The notes under the pieces: model-generated
Database searches by the model: none
What the model was told of the DNA's origin: nothing
The model's input: the letters and a program-made list of their open reading frames with translations, nothing else
Program-made: the position numbers and the translations under genes
Part shown: piece after piece, positions 7,061-16,538 of the stretch
Layout of the letters: the number at the start of each line of letters is the position of its first letter
Position numbering within the stretch: the first letter of the stretch is position 1
Origin: Caballeronia sp. GAFFF1
GTDB lineage: Bacteria > Pseudomonadota > Gammaproteobacteria > Burkholderiales > Burkholderiaceae
DNA: 64,000 nt
Assembly (NCBI RefSeq): GCF_023630705.1
Contig: NZ_JALQEM010000020.1
Span: 1-64,000 of the forward strand
Direction: 5' to 3'

Positions 7061-9355
7061 TTAGCGCGCCGCCGATGCGTCCGCCACGAGCAGCGCCGTC
7101 ATGTTCACGATGCGCCGCACCGTGGCCGAAGCCGTCAGCACGTGCACCGGCTTGGCCGCGCCGAGCAGGATCGGCCCGATCGCGATGTTGTTGCCCGCTG
7201 CCGTCTTAAGCAAGTTGTACGAGATGTTCGCCGCGTCGATGTTCGGCAGGATCAGCAGATTCGCGTCTCCTTCGAGCGTCGACTCGGGCAGCACTTCCTT
7301 GCGCAACCGCGCGTCGAGCGCCACGTCGCCGTGCATTTCGCCGTCCACGTCGAGATCGGGCGCGCGCTCTTTCAGAATGGCGAGCACGTCGCGCATCTTC
7401 TGCGCGGTCGGCGCGTTGCTCGTGCCGAAGTTCGAATGCGACAAGAGCGCGATCTTCGGCATGATGCCGAAGCGCTTCACTTCTTCCGCCGCGAGAACCG
7501 TGATTTCGGCGAGCTGCTCCGGCGTCGGGTCCACGTTCACATGCGTATCGACGATGAAAATCTGGCGGCCGGGCAGCACGAGCGCGTTCATCGCCGCGTA
7601 CACGTTGCAGCCGTCCTTCTTGCCGATCACCTGATCGATGAAGTGCAGATGCCGATGCGTCGTGCTCACCGTGCCGCAAATCATGCCGTCGGCTTCGCCC
7701 TTCTTCACCAGCATGGAACCGATCAGCGTGGTCCGGCGCCGCATTTCCAGCTTCGCCATCTGCTGGCTGATGCCCTTGCGCGCCATCATCGCGTAATAGG
7801 TCTGCCAGAAGTCGCGATAACGCTCGTCGTGGTCCGTGTCGACGACCGTGAAATCGACGCCCGGCGTGAGGCGCAGGCCGAACTTCGTAATGCGCTGCTG
7901 AATGACCGCCGGACGGCCGATGAGAATGGGCTTCGCGATCTTCTCGTCCACGGCGATCTGCACCGCGCGCAGCACGCGTTCTTCCTCGCCTTCCGCAAAC
8001 ACGATGCGCTTTTTCTCCGGCTCCACGCTGCGCGCGAGCTGGAAGACGGGCTTCATCGTCGTGCCGCTGTGGTAGACGAACTGCTGCAAGTGCTGCTCGT
8101 AGGCGTCCATGTCTTCGATGGGACGTGTCGCCACGCCGGATTCCATCGCCGCTTTCGCCACCGCAGGCGCAATCTTCACGATGAGACGCGGATCGAACGG
8201 CTTCGGAATCAGATATTCCGGCCCGAACGACAAGTCCTGAATGCCGTACGCCGTCGCGACGATATCGCTCTGCTCCTGACGCGCGAGTTCGGCGATCGCG
8301 TTCACGGCGGCGATTTCCATTTCCTTCGTGATCGTCGTCGCGCCGGCATCCAGCGCGCCACGGAAGATGAACGGGAAGCACAGAACGTTGTTGACCTGAT
8401 TCGGATAATCCGTGCGGCCGGTGGCGAGCACCGCGTCCGGACGCACTTCCAGCGCGAGCTCCGGCAGGATTTCCGGCGTCGGATTGGCGAGCGCGAGAAT
8501 CAGCGGCTTCGCGGCCATGCCCTTCACCATGTCCTGCTTCAGCACGCCGCCCGCCGAGAGGCCGAGGAACACGTCCGCGCCTTCGATCACTTCGGCAAGG
8601 GTGCGCGCGCTGGTTTCGCGGGCGAAGCGTTCCTTGTCCGGGTCCATGAGTTCAACGCGGCCCCTGTAGACCACGCCCGCCAGATCCGTCACGAAGATGT
8701 TCTCGAGCTTCATGCCGAGATCGACGAGCAGGTCCAGACACGCGAGCGCCGCCGCGCCCGCGCCCGATGCAACGAGCTTCACTTCGCCGATGTTCTTTCC
8801 GACCACCTTCAGGCCGTTCGTGATGGCCGCCGCGACGACGATGGCCGTGCCGTGCTGGTCGTCATGGAAGACGGGAATCTTCATGCGCTTGCGCGCCTCG
8901 CGCTCGACGATGAAGCAGTCCGGCGCCTTGATGTCTTCCAGATTGATGCCGCCGAAAGTCGGCTCCAGCGCGGCGATCACATCGACCAGCTTGTGCGGGT
9001 CGCTTTCGTTCAGCTCGATGTCGAACACGTCGATGCCGGCGAACTTCTTGAAGAGCACGGCCTTGCCTTCCATGACCGGCTTCGAGGCGAGCGGCCCGAT
9101 GTTGCCGAGCCCGAGCACCGCCGTGCCGTTCGACACGACGCCGACGAGATTGCTGCGCGCGGTGAAGCGCGCGGCGTTCAGCGGATCTTCGACGATCGCT
9201 TCGCATGCGAACGCCACGCCCGGCGAGTACGCCAGCGCGAGGTCGCGCTGGTTGATCATCTGCTTGGTCGGGGCGATCGCGATTTTGCCGGGCGTCGGAA
9301 ACTCGTGATAATCGAGCGCGGCTTCGCGCAACTTCGTATTGGCGGGAGTCGTCAT
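7061..9355 (-). CDS. maeB: NADP-dependent malic enzyme with phosphotransacetylase-like domain
   Basis: A 764-residue two-domain enzyme that decarboxylates malate to pyruvate with NADP+. The N-terminal ~430 residues are the malic enzyme part: YHEFPTPGKIAIAPTK at the start, LAYSPGVAFACEAI, then the substrate/metal segment IPVFHDDQHGTAI and the nucleotide site ASGAGAAALAC. The C-terminal ~330 residues are a phosphate acetyltransferase-like domain (IVFAEGEEERVLRAV, then GEADGMICGTVSTT), known in this family as regulatory and not catalytic. I prefer the ATG at 9355 (MTTPANTKLREAALDYHEFP); the frame extends 19 codons further without similarity to the family. Confidence 0.95.
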   Translation of the reverse strand: MTTPANTKLREAALDYHEFPTPGKIAIAPTKQMINQRDLALAYSPGVAFACEAIVEDPLNAARFTARSNLVGVVSNGTAVLGLGNIGPLASKPVMEGKAVLFKKFAGIDVFDIELNESDPHKLVDVIAALEPTFGGINLEDIKAPDCFIVEREARKRMKIPVFHDDQHGTAIVVAAAITNGLKVVGKNIGEVKLVASGAGAAALACLDLLVDLGMKLENIFVTDLAGVVYRGRVELMDPDKERFARETSARTLAEVIEGADVFLGLSAGGVLKQDMVKGMAAKPLILALANPTPEILPELALEVRPDAVLATGRTDYPNQVNNVLCFPFIFRGALDAGATTITKEMEIAAVNAIAELARQEQSDIVATAYGIQDLSFGPEYLIPKPFDPRLIVKIAPAVAKAAMESGVATRPIEDMDAYEQHLQQFVYHSGTTMKPVFQLARSVEPEKKRIVFAEGEEERVLRAVQIAVDEKIAKPILIGRPAVIQQRITKFGLRLTPGVDFTVVDTDHDERYRDFWQTYYAMMARKGISQQMAKLEMRRRTTLIGSMLVKKGEADGMICGTVSTTHRHLHFIDQVIGKKDGCNVYAAMNALVLPGRQIFIVDTHVNVDPTPEQLAEITVLAAEEVKRFGIMPKIALLSHSNFGTSNAPTAQKMRDVLAILKERAPDLDVDGEMHGDVALDARLRKEVLPESTLEGDANLLILPNIDAANISYNLLKTAAGNNIAIGPILLGAAKPVHVLTASATVRRIVNMTALLVADASAAR

Positions 9356-9606
9356 AAGGCGGGCTAGCAGTGCGGGAATTAGAATGGAACCTCGAACGCA
9401 TTGTAGCGCCAATCAAGCCCCGCTTTTGCGCGCAGTCCATGCAATTCGGCTACAAGTGCCATGACCGGAGAATGCCTGATCGCTCGGCTGGGCAAGGCTT
9501 TCGACACATCATTCCGTTTTTTCGAGACGTGCGGCGGCGCCTGAAGGCGCGGTTGTTGCCGCGCCGTCTTTCTCTTGCACTGCACAAATAACTCACTTCC
9601 CCGACG

Positions 9607-10596
9607 ATGCTTTCCGAGTTCTCCCTGATCGATCGATACTTCGCCCGCCGCGCCAAAGCGCCCTCGCCGAGACAAGGCGACGCGCCGCTCGGCATCGGCG
9701 ACGACTGCGCGCTGATCGCGCCGCCCGCCGGCCTTCAGCTTGCGATCTCGACGGACATGCTCGTCGCCGGCCGTCACTTTTTCCCCGATGTCGATCCGTA
9801 CGCGCTCGGTCACAAGGCGCTCGCGGTGAATCTGTCGGATCTCGCCGCGATGGGCGCGAAGCCGCACGCGTTCACGCTCGCGCTCGCCTTGCCGCGCGCC
9901 GACGAAGCGTGGCTCGCCGCGTTCAGCGACGGCATGTTCGCATTGGCCGAACGCTTCGACTGCGCGCTCGTCGGCGGCGACACGACAAGCGGGCCGCTCA
10001 ACATCTGCATCACCGTATTCGGCGATGTCGCGCACGGCGCGGCGCTGCGGCGCGACGCAGCCAGACCCGGCGACGACATCTACGTGTCGGGCGTGCTCGG
10101 CGATGCCCGCGCGGGGCTCGGCGTCTTGCGCGACGAATGGCGCGCGCCGGACGAAGCGAGCGCATCGGCATGGAAGCAGGCGCTCGAACGCCCGGAGCCG
10201 CGCGTGGCGCTCGGGCTCGCGCTCGCCGGCATCGCGCATGCGGCGCTCGATATCTCCGACGGCCTCGCGGGCGACGTCATGCATATCCTCTCGCGCTCGG
10301 GCGTGCGAGCAACCGTCGATGCCGACGCCGTGCCGTGTTCCGACGCGGTGCGCGCGATGCCTGAAACCGCGCGCCGCCGGTGCACGCTCGCGGGCGGCGA
10401 CGACTACGAGCTGTGCTTCACCGCGCCGCAGGACGCTCGCGATGCGGTGGCGCGCATCGGCGAGCGCGTGGGCGTGGCGCTCACGCGCATCGGTACAATC
10501 GACTCCGCGGGCGCGCCTGCCATCGCCTGGCGCGACGGCGCGGGCGCGCCGCTTCCCCTGACGTTGCAAGGCTTCGATCACTTTCATGCAGACTGA
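9607..10596 (+). CDS. thiL: Thiamine-monophosphate kinase
   Basis: A 329-residue kinase that makes thiamine diphosphate from thiamine monophosphate and ATP, the last step of cofactor synthesis. The N-terminus shows SEFSLIDRYF and the ATP/Mg motif LGIGDDCALI (about residues 29-38). These are followed by STDMLVAGRHFFPD, KALAVNLSDLAAMGA and LVGGDTTSGPL, all typical of the AIR-synthase-like fold. The C-terminal GGDDYELCFT motif is present. Its last 11 bp overlap pgpA, a common arrangement in proteobacteria that suggests translational coupling. Confidence 0.95.
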   Translation: MLSEFSLIDRYFARRAKAPSPRQGDAPLGIGDDCALIAPPAGLQLAISTDMLVAGRHFFPDVDPYALGHKALAVNLSDLAAMGAKPHAFTLALALPRADEAWLAAFSDGMFALAERFDCALVGGDTTSGPLNICITVFGDVAHGAALRRDAARPGDDIYVSGVLGDARAGLGVLRDEWRAPDEASASAWKQALERPEPRVALGLALAGIAHAALDISDGLAGDVMHILSRSGVRATVDADAVPCSDAVRAMPETARRRCTLAGGDDYELCFTAPQDARDAVARIGERVGVALTRIGTIDSAGAPAIAWRDGAGAPLPLTLQGFDHFHAD

Positions 10597-11131
10597 CCCC
10601 ACCGCCGCGAGCGAATCCGCGCCGCCGCGTTCGCCGTCCCCCGCCAAACCGCGCAAGGCGAGCGCGCGTTTCATGCTGACGCACCCGCTGCACATTCTGT
10701 CGCTCGGCTTCGGCAGCGGCCTTTCGCCCATTGCGCCCGGCACGGTCGGCACGCTCTTCGCGTGGGCGTCGTTCGTGCCGCTCAACCGGCATTTGACCGT
10801 GGCGGAATGGGGCGCGCTGATCGCCGTCGGCTTTATCGCCGGATGCTGGTTCTGCGGCTTCACCGCGAAGAAGATGGGCGTCGCGGACCCGTCGCCCGTC
10901 GTGTGGGACGAGATTGTCGCGTTCTGGCTCGTGCTGCTGGTCGTGACGCCCGCGACGTTCACCGGGCAGTTGTGGGCGTTCATCGTGTTCCGCTTCTTCG
11001 ACATGGTGAAGCCGCCGCCGATCCGCTATTTCGACCGCCATCTGAAAGGCGGCTTTGGCATCATGTTCGATGATCTCGTCGCCGCGTTCTTCAGCCTGCT
11101 CGTGATTGCGCTGTGGCGCATGACCGTCTGA
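10586..11131 (+). CDS. pgpA: Phosphatidylglycerophosphatase A
   Basis: A 181-residue inner-membrane phosphatase converting phosphatidylglycerophosphate to phosphatidylglycerol. After a ~30-residue proline/serine-rich lead, the domain begins HPLHILSLGFGSGLSPIAPG, the PgpA signature. It is followed by DPSPVVWDEIVAFWLVLL (acidic metal-binding helix) and FRFFDMVKPPPIRYFDR, with GFGIMFDDLVAAFFSLLVIA at the C-terminus. Three to four hydrophobic segments are visible. It overlaps the end of thiL and lies 31 bp before pncC, so the three probably form one operon. Confidence 0.95.
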   Translation: MQTDPTAASESAPPRSPSPAKPRKASARFMLTHPLHILSLGFGSGLSPIAPGTVGTLFAWASFVPLNRHLTVAEWGALIAVGFIAGCWFCGFTAKKMGVADPSPVVWDEIVAFWLVLLVVTPATFTGQLWAFIVFRFFDMVKPPPIRYFDRHLKGGFGIMFDDLVAAFFSLLVIALWRMTV

Positions 11132-11162
11132 CGTTTCACTCCTTCGTCTGCGAGACACCGTC

Positions 11163-11663
11163 ATGCCAACCGATACCGTCGTTCATCAACTTGCGATCCG
11201 CGTCGGCAACAAGCTGCGCGACGAACGGCTCATGCTCGCCGCCGCCGAATCGTGCACGGGCGGCATGGTGGCGGCCGCGATCACGGACATTTCGGGCAGC
11301 AGCGCGTGGTTCGAGCGCGGCTTCGTCACGTATTCGAATCTCGCCAAAACGGAGATGATCGGCGTGCCGGCCGCGTTGATCGAGCAGCACGGCGCGGTGA
11401 GCGAGCCGGTTGCGAAAGCCATGGCCGAAGGCGCGCTGCGCAACAGCCGCGCGCAGGTGTCGGTGTCGATCACGGGCGTCGCCGGTCCCGCCGGCGGCAG
11501 CGAAGCGAAGCCGGTCGGCACCGTGTGCTTCGCCTGGAGCAATCGCCTGCATACCGCGTTCGAGACGCAGCATTTCAAAGGCGACCGCGAGCAGGTGCGC
11601 ACGCAGGCGGCGGCGCACGCTTTGAGGAAGTTGCTGGAGTTTCTGGAACAGCGCGAGCGATAA
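11163..11663 (+). CDS. pncC: CinA-family nicotinamide-nucleotide amidohydrolase
   Basis: A 166-residue protein equal to the CinA C-terminal domain, which deamidates nicotinamide mononucleotide in the pyridine nucleotide salvage cycle. Diagnostic motifs are AAAESCTGGMVAAAIT (around residues 24-39), FERGFVTYSNLAKTEMIGV, AVSEPVAKAMAEGAL and SITGVAGPAGGSEAKPVGTV. It lacks the N-terminal molybdopterin-binding-like domain of full CinA, as is usual for stand-alone PncC. It ends 16 bp from the convergent pyrF. Confidence 0.92.
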   Translation: MPTDTVVHQLAIRVGNKLRDERLMLAAAESCTGGMVAAAITDISGSSAWFERGFVTYSNLAKTEMIGVPAALIEQHGAVSEPVAKAMAEGALRNSRAQVSVSITGVAGPAGGSEAKPVGTVCFAWSNRLHTAFETQHFKGDREQVRTQAAAHALRKLLEFLEQRER

Positions 11664-11679
11664 ACCCGCGCCGCGCTCA

Positions 11680-12492
11680 TCACCGATACGCGTTGATCGT
11701 ATCCCGCGTTTTCTTCGCGGCTTCGGCCGCCGCGTTCGCGTAATCGTCGCCCTTGCCGGCGTACAGAATGGCCCGCGACGAGTTGATGAGCATGCCCGTG
11801 CCATTCGCCGTGCCGCCTGCGCGCACGGTCGCCTCGACATCGCCGCCTTGCGCGCCGATGCCCGGAATCAGCAGCGGCATGTCGCCGACAATGCCGCGCA
11901 CCGCTTCGATTTCCTTCGGAAACGTCGCGCCGACGACGAGACCCAGTTGCCCGCTCGCGTTCCACTTCTCCGCTGCCAGTTTCGCGACGACCTGATACAG
12001 CGGCTTGCCGTCCGTCGTCAGGAATTGCAGGTCTGATCCGCCCGCGTTCGACGTGCGGCACAGCACGATCACGCCCTTGCCTTCATGCGCGAGATACGGC
12101 TCGATGGAATCGAAACCCATGTACGGATTCACCGTCACGGCGTCCGCTTTGTAACGCTCGAACGCTTCCTTCGCGTATTGCTCGGCCGTGCTGCCGATAT
12201 CGCCGCGCTTCGCATCGAGAATGACCGGCAGCCCCGCGTGCTTCTCGTGGATATGCGCGATCAGCGCTTCGAGCTGATCTTCCGCGCGATGCGCGGCGAA
12301 GTACGCAATCTGCGGCTTGAACGACGACGCGTACGGCGCGGTGGCATCGACGATGGTTTTGCAGAACTCGAAGATCGCGTCGGCGCGGCCCGCGAGCGCG
12401 CCCGGAAACTTCGACGGCTCCGGATCGAGGCCGACGCACAGGAGCGATTGCGTGCGCGACCACGCGGCGTTGAGCGACTGAATGAAAGACAT
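11680..12492 (-). CDS. pyrF: Orotidine-5'-phosphate decarboxylase
   Basis: A 270-residue enzyme of pyrimidine synthesis that forms UMP from orotidine 5'-phosphate. It belongs to the long-chain subgroup found in beta-proteobacteria, actinobacteria and mycobacteria. Visible motifs are [13 protein letters not shown] at the N-terminus, the catalytic [18 protein letters not shown] (Lys and Asp residues) near 92-109, [18 protein letters not shown] and [20 protein letters not shown] near the C-terminus. It converges on pncC with no room for a long terminator. Confidence 0.95.
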   Translation of the reverse strand: MSFIQSLNAAWSRTQSLLCVGLDPEPSKFPGALAGRADAIFEFCKTIVDATAPYASSFKPQIAYFAAHRAEDQLEALIAHIHEKHAGLPVILDAKRGDIGSTAEQYAKEAFERYKADAVTVNPYMGFDSIEPYLAHEGKGVIVLCRTSNAGGSDLQFLTTDGKPLYQVVAKLAAEKWNASGQLGLVVGATFPKEIEAVRGIVGDMPLLIPGIGAQGGDVEATVRAGGTANGTGMLINSSRAILYAGKGDDYANAAAEAAKKTRDTINAYR

Positions 12493-12569
12493 GGGAAAAA
12501 TCGGCGGAAAGGGATGCCACGCATTTTAACGTGCGCGGCATCGCTTTCCTGTTCGGGCGTTTGGCGCGT

Positions 12570-13676
12570 TCAGCGCGCGAGCGCCGCGCGGCCGCGCGCC
12601 TTCGCTCCCGCACGCGTGCGCGGCCGGCCGCGGCGCGCGGCCTCGCCGGTGCGCTCGACGGTGAAACGGAATTCGCGCGAGAGCCGCTCGCCGGGCGCGA
12701 GCACCGTCATGCCGTTCGCCTCGCCGCCGCCCGGCAGGTTCACCGCGTTGATCGGATGATCGACCGGCTCGAAGCAGAAGAAGTCTTCGCCGGGAGGCGC
12801 GTAAAGCACGTAGTAGTCGGTGTCGGCGGCAATCGTCAGCGAGAGACGGCGCTTCGGCCAGAGCACGCTCGTGCGTCCGCTCCAGCCGGTGAACGCGTTG
12901 TTCACCATCTCCGATGGCATCGGATACGCGACGCCGAACTGCCACGCGGGCGGCGCGGGCACGTGGCGCACCGGAAGCCAGTCGTCGCCGCAGAGCCACA
13001 GGCCGCCCGCCGCCGCCGAAAGCTCGGTATCGGCTTCGCGCATCAGAAACGGATGCAGGCCGAGACCGAAGGGCAGCGCCTCGTCGCCGGTGTTCTGCAC
13101 GTCGAGCGTGACGACGAGCGTGGCTTCGTCGAGCGCATACGTCTGCGACGCTCGAAACGAGTACGGCTTGCCGTCGCTGCGCTCGAACGCGAGCCGCACG
13201 CGCGTCGCTTCTTCTTCCTCGACGCTCCACGCGCCGAGCCAGCCGTCGCCGTGCAGCGGCAGCGGCTCATCCGGGCGGTTGCGCGGCACGTCGATAGCGC
13301 GTCCGGAGAATCGAAAATGCCCGTTGCCGATGCGGTTCGAATACGGCAGCAGCGGATAACACGCGAGCTGGTCCGGATCGGTGTCGGGGCCCGGTTCCGC
13401 GCACGGCCGGAAAATCGGCACGAGCGCGCCTTCGTGACGCCAGTCGAAGCGCGTGACGCCGCCGCCGAGCGCCGGCGCGACATCGAGCCTCAAGTGCGCG
13501 TTCGCGAGGGTGATGCAGCCTTCGACGGCCGCGCCGCCGATTGCGACGACCGCCGTGCTCGGCCCCGGCCGGATCGGCGGTTCAGCGGCGGCGGCGAGCC
13601 GCGAGCGGCGCGCGTTCGCCTGCGCCGTGGACGCGGACGGCGGATTCACCCTTTGCTCATTGCGCGCAACCGTCAT
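12570..13676 (-). CDS. Aldose 1-epimerase family protein
   Basis: A 368-residue protein of the galactose mutarotase-like fold, expected to interconvert alpha and beta anomers of a free sugar. Its core runs from ITLANAHLRLDVAPALGGGV through LLPYSNRIGNGHFRF (the substrate-binding N-R pair), LPLHGDGWLGAW (the catalytic His) and GLGLHPFL, to FCFEPVDHPINAVN, which carries the catalytic Glu. The first ~55 residues are low-complexity and the C-terminus is basic (RRGRPRTRAGAKARGR). The start at 13676 (MTVARNEQ) is chosen because the frame upstream overlaps the lactonase gene. It is the last gene of the sugar cluster and fits a role in preparing galactose or arabinose for the dehydrogenase. Confidence 0.85.
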   Translation of the reverse strand: MTVARNEQRVNPPSASTAQANARRSRLAAAAEPPIRPGPSTAVVAIGGAAVEGCITLANAHLRLDVAPALGGGVTRFDWRHEGALVPIFRPCAEPGPDTDPDQLACYPLLPYSNRIGNGHFRFSGRAIDVPRNRPDEPLPLHGDGWLGAWSVEEEEATRVRLAFERSDGKPYSFRASQTYALDEATLVVTLDVQNTGDEALPFGLGLHPFLMREADTELSAAAGGLWLCGDDWLPVRHVPAPPAWQFGVAYPMPSEMVNNAFTGWSGRTSVLWPKRRLSLTIAADTDYYVLYAPPGEDFFCFEPVDHPINAVNLPGGGEANGMTVLAPGERLSREFRFTVERTGEAARRGRPRTRAGAKARGRAALAR

Positions 13677-13768
13677 GACCTGTGCTCCATCGAGAGGCGA
13701 AGAACCCGGCGCGGCCGCGGCCGGGGGCTGGACGGGCGGCGCGTCGGATCGCGCGCCGCCTCGGTTTC

Positions 13769-14671
13769 TTATGCTCGCGGCTTGCCGGCGAAAACCGGCT
13801 CCGCGATGCCGCGCACGCCGGGCCGCGCGGTGAAGATACCGCCCGCGTGGGCGTCGGTCTTGAGCGCGTCGTCGGAAAGGCCGATGCGCGCCGTCGTTAC
13901 GAAGAGCGTATCGAGCGACGCCCCGCCGAACGCCACGCAACTCGGCTGCGCGCTCGGCACCTCGATGCGCGCGGTCTCGCGGCCGTCCGGCGCGTAGCGC
14001 ACCACGCGCCGCCCGCCCCACTGCGCGTTCCAGAGGCAGCCTTCTGCGTCGACCGTGGAGCCGTCGGGCGCGCCGGTATCGTCCGTCAATTCGACGAACA
14101 CGCGGTCGTTCGAGAGGCTCGGGTAATCGCAGACGCGAATATGGCGCGTCGGCGTATCGCAGTAGTAGAGCGTCGTGCCGTCCGGACTGAACGCGGTGCT
14201 GTTGTTGATCGCGCACTGCCCGAGCGGCAGGCGCTCCAGCGACAAATCCAGGTTCAGCCGATAGTAACCGCCGAGCGGCTCTGCATCGTCCACGTCGTGC
14301 TTCGTGCCGAACACGAAGCGTCCTTCGCGGTCGCAGCGGCCGTCGTTCAGGCGCGTCGGCAGGCCGGCTTCCACTTCCGTGATCGTCTCGATCTTGCCCG
14401 TCGAGAACTGGAAGAACGCGAGCCGCGACGCCAGGCCGAGCAGCACGAAGTCCGGGTCCGCGCAGAGCGCGAAGCACGCGAGGCGCTCCGGCATGTCGAA
14501 GGCTTCGGTCGATCCGTCGCGCGGATCGTAGCGCAAGAACCGCTTGCCTTCGATATCCGTCCAGTAGAACCGCCCGCTCGCGGCGCACCACGTCGCGCCC
14601 TCGCCGAGCGCGCACCGGCTGTCGATCAGAAGCCGTGCCTCGGTTGCTTCGCTCGCGCCGCCTTGGTTCAT
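13769..14671 (-). CDS. SMP-30/gluconolactonase family sugar lactonase
   Basis: A 300-residue six-bladed beta-propeller lactonase. Family marks are CALGEGATWCAASGRFYWTD with the metal-ligand Glu near the start, PTRLNDGRCDREGRFVFGT in the middle, STAFSPDGTTLYYCDT and DDTGAPDGSTVDAEGCLWNA with the metal-ligand Asp. I choose the start at 14671: it overlaps the previous gene's stop as TAATG and has GGAGG 9 nt upstream, whereas an ATG at 14680 would leave no spacing to that site. By context it should hydrolyse arabinono- or galactono-lactone produced by a neighbouring SDR; the exact sugar is not readable. Confidence 0.88.
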   Translation of the reverse strand: MNQGGASEATEARLLIDSRCALGEGATWCAASGRFYWTDIEGKRFLRYDPRDGSTEAFDMPERLACFALCADPDFVLLGLASRLAFFQFSTGKIETITEVEAGLPTRLNDGRCDREGRFVFGTKHDVDDAEPLGGYYRLNLDLSLERLPLGQCAINNSTAFSPDGTTLYYCDTPTRHIRVCDYPSLSNDRVFVELTDDTGAPDGSTVDAEGCLWNAQWGGRRVVRYAPDGRETARIEVPSAQPSCVAFGGASLDTLFVTTARIGLSDDALKTDAHAGGIFTARPGVRGIAEPVFAGKPRA

Positions 14672-15459
14672 TAGACCCATCCTCCGTCGATGATGATTTC
14701 CTGCGCCGTCATCATGCTGCTATCGTCCGATGCCAGAAAGAGCGCCGCGCGCGCCAGATGCTCCGGCAGCACTTCGGCGTCGATGCACTGTCCCTGCTTG
14801 AGCGCGAGCTTGCCCGCCTCGTCGAGCCACAGGCGCTTCTGCTTTTCCGTCATCACCCAGCCGGGCACCAGCGAATTCGCGCGGATGCCGAACTTGCCGA
14901 GGTCGCGCGCGAGACCGCGCGTCAAGCCCTGCACCGCCGATTTCGCCGTCACGTACACGGGCAGATTCGGGTTCTTGAGCATCCAGCTGACGGAGCCGAG
15001 ATTGATGATCGAGCCGCCGCCGAGTTGCTTCATGTCGTCGACGACCGCCTGCGCCGCGAAGAACTGGTGACGGATATTCACCGCGATGCCCCAATCGAAC
15101 GATTCGGGCGTGACTTCCTGAATGGTATGACGCTTGTCGTTAGCCGCGTTGTTGACGAGCACGCCGATCGGCCCGAGCGCGCCGCGCACATCCGCGATGC
15201 CTTGGCGCAATGCGTCGATGTCCGTCAGATCCACGCGCAGGAACATCGGCCGCGTGCGGTCCGCGGCGAGATCCGCGCCGAGCCGGTCGGCAAGCGCCTC
15301 GCCGGCTTCCGTGTCGATATCGAAGAACGCCACTTTCGCGCCCTGATCGAAGAAATGCTCGACGAACGCCGCGCCGATGCCGGTCGCGCCGCCCGTGATG
15401 AGCACGGTCTTGCCCGCGAGGCTCGGGTAGCGCGCGAGGGTGTTGTCGATGGATGTCAT
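14671..15459 (-). CDS. SDR-family sugar dehydrogenase
   Basis: A 262-residue classical short-chain dehydrogenase. The nucleotide motif is TGGATGIG (22-29), with LVNNAA at 101-106. The catalytic set is Ser156, Tyr169 and Lys173. Asp47 at the end of the second strand (AFFDID) favours NAD+ over NADP+. The gene sits between the arabinose transporter genes and the lactonase and overlaps the latter. It is a good candidate for the first oxidation (L-arabinose or D-galactose 1-dehydrogenase), although SDR substrates cannot be fixed by sequence alone. Confidence 0.88.
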   Translation of the reverse strand: MTSIDNTLARYPSLAGKTVLITGGATGIGAAFVEHFFDQGAKVAFFDIDTEAGEALADRLGADLAADRTRPMFLRVDLTDIDALRQGIADVRGALGPIGVLVNNAANDKRHTIQEVTPESFDWGIAVNIRHQFFAAQAVVDDMKQLGGGSIINLGSVSWMLKNPNLPVYVTAKSAVQGLTRGLARDLGKFGIRANSLVPGWVMTEKQKRLWLDEAGKLALKQGQCIDAEVLPEHLARAALFLASDDSSMMTAQEIIIDGGWV

Positions 15460-15475
15460 TTATTTCGCCGTCCTT

Positions 15476-16492
15476 TCAGTCGCGCGATCCGCGATTTTTC
15501 AACTGGTCTAGCAACACGGCAGCGAGCAGAATCGCGCCGCGCACGAGGTACTGATAGAACGCGTCGATGTTCAACAGGTTCATCACGTTCTCGACCGTGC
15601 CCATGATGAGGACGCCGATCACCACGCCGGAAATCGTCGCCCGGCCGCCGAGCAGCGAGACGCCGCCGAGCACGCACGCCGAAATCACGTTCAACTCGAA
15701 GCCTTGCGCCGCGTTCGGTTGTCCCGACGTGATCCGAGACGCAAGGATAACGCCTGCGAGCGCCGTCACCGCGCCCTGCACGAGGAAAATCCATACGCGC
15801 GTGCGTTCGACGTTGATGCCCGCGAGCCGCGACGCTTCCGGATTGCCGCCGATAGCGAGCGTGTTGCGGCCATAAACCGTCTGGTTCAGCAGCACGCCAA
15901 ACACGATGAAACATGCGAGCGTGACCCAGATCGGCAGGGAAATGCCGAGCATGGTGAGGCTGCCCATTTCGATGAACGTATCCGACGACACGCCCACCGC
16001 CTGCCCGTGCGACACGATAAAGCCGAGCCCGCGCACGATTTCCATGGTCGCGAGCGTGGTGATCAGCGCGTTAATGCGCAGATACGCGATCACCGCGCCG
16101 TTCACGAAGCCGATCACCGAGCCCGCCGCCACCGCCGCGATGATCGCGATGAACGTGTTGTTCGTCGCGTTCAGCACCATCGCGCAGAGCACGCCCGCGA
16201 ACGCGATGGTCGAGCCCACCGACAAGTCGAAGTCGCGCGAGGCGAGGCAGAACATCATCGTGCAGGCGACCATGCCGATCTGCGAGATCGACAGCGCGAG
16301 GCCGAGCATGTTTTCGATCGAGAAGAAGTGATCGACGGTCAGCGACATCGTGACGAACATCACGATGAAGATGACGATCAGGCTGTATTCCGTAATCTGC
16401 TGCCACCACTTCTGCTTGTCGCTTCTCTGCGGGATCAGCGCGTTCGCGACCGTCTCACTCGCCTGTCCCACGATGTTTTCTCTGGCTTCCAT
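15476..16492 (-). CDS. araH: L-arabinose-type ABC transporter permease AraH
   Basis: A 338-residue inner-membrane permease of the ribose/arabinose (CUT2) importer class. About eight to ten hydrophobic segments begin at EYSLIVIFIVMFVTMSLTV. The family loop SRDFDLSVGSTIAFAGVLCA lies near residues 85-105, and the EAA-like segment GGNPEASRLAGINVERTR near 220-238 should contact the ATPase. Length and overall sequence match AraH. It follows araG by 46 bp and precedes the SDR gene by 16 bp, so it is inside one operon. Confidence 0.92.
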   Translation of the reverse strand: MEARENIVGQASETVANALIPQRSDKQKWWQQITEYSLIVIFIVMFVTMSLTVDHFFSIENMLGLALSISQIGMVACTMMFCLASRDFDLSVGSTIAFAGVLCAMVLNATNNTFIAIIAAVAAGSVIGFVNGAVIAYLRINALITTLATMEIVRGLGFIVSHGQAVGVSSDTFIEMGSLTMLGISLPIWVTLACFIVFGVLLNQTVYGRNTLAIGGNPEASRLAGINVERTRVWIFLVQGAVTALAGVILASRITSGQPNAAQGFELNVISACVLGGVSLLGGRATISGVVIGVLIMGTVENVMNLLNIDAFYQYLVRGAILLAAVLLDQLKNRGSRD

Positions 16493-16538
16493 GATTTCTT
16501 TCCTTAGTCCCCTTGGTCTTTCTTCGTCCGCTTCGTCC

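Noticed and set aside
6705..7064. A 119-codon plus-strand frame before the maeB terminator
   Set aside because: It runs through two terminators and lacks a ribosome site; the structured RNA explanation fits better.
6956..9367. An 803-codon plus-strand frame opposite maeB
   Set aside because: Antisense shadow of maeB caused by codon bias; arginine/histidine-rich and without a start context.
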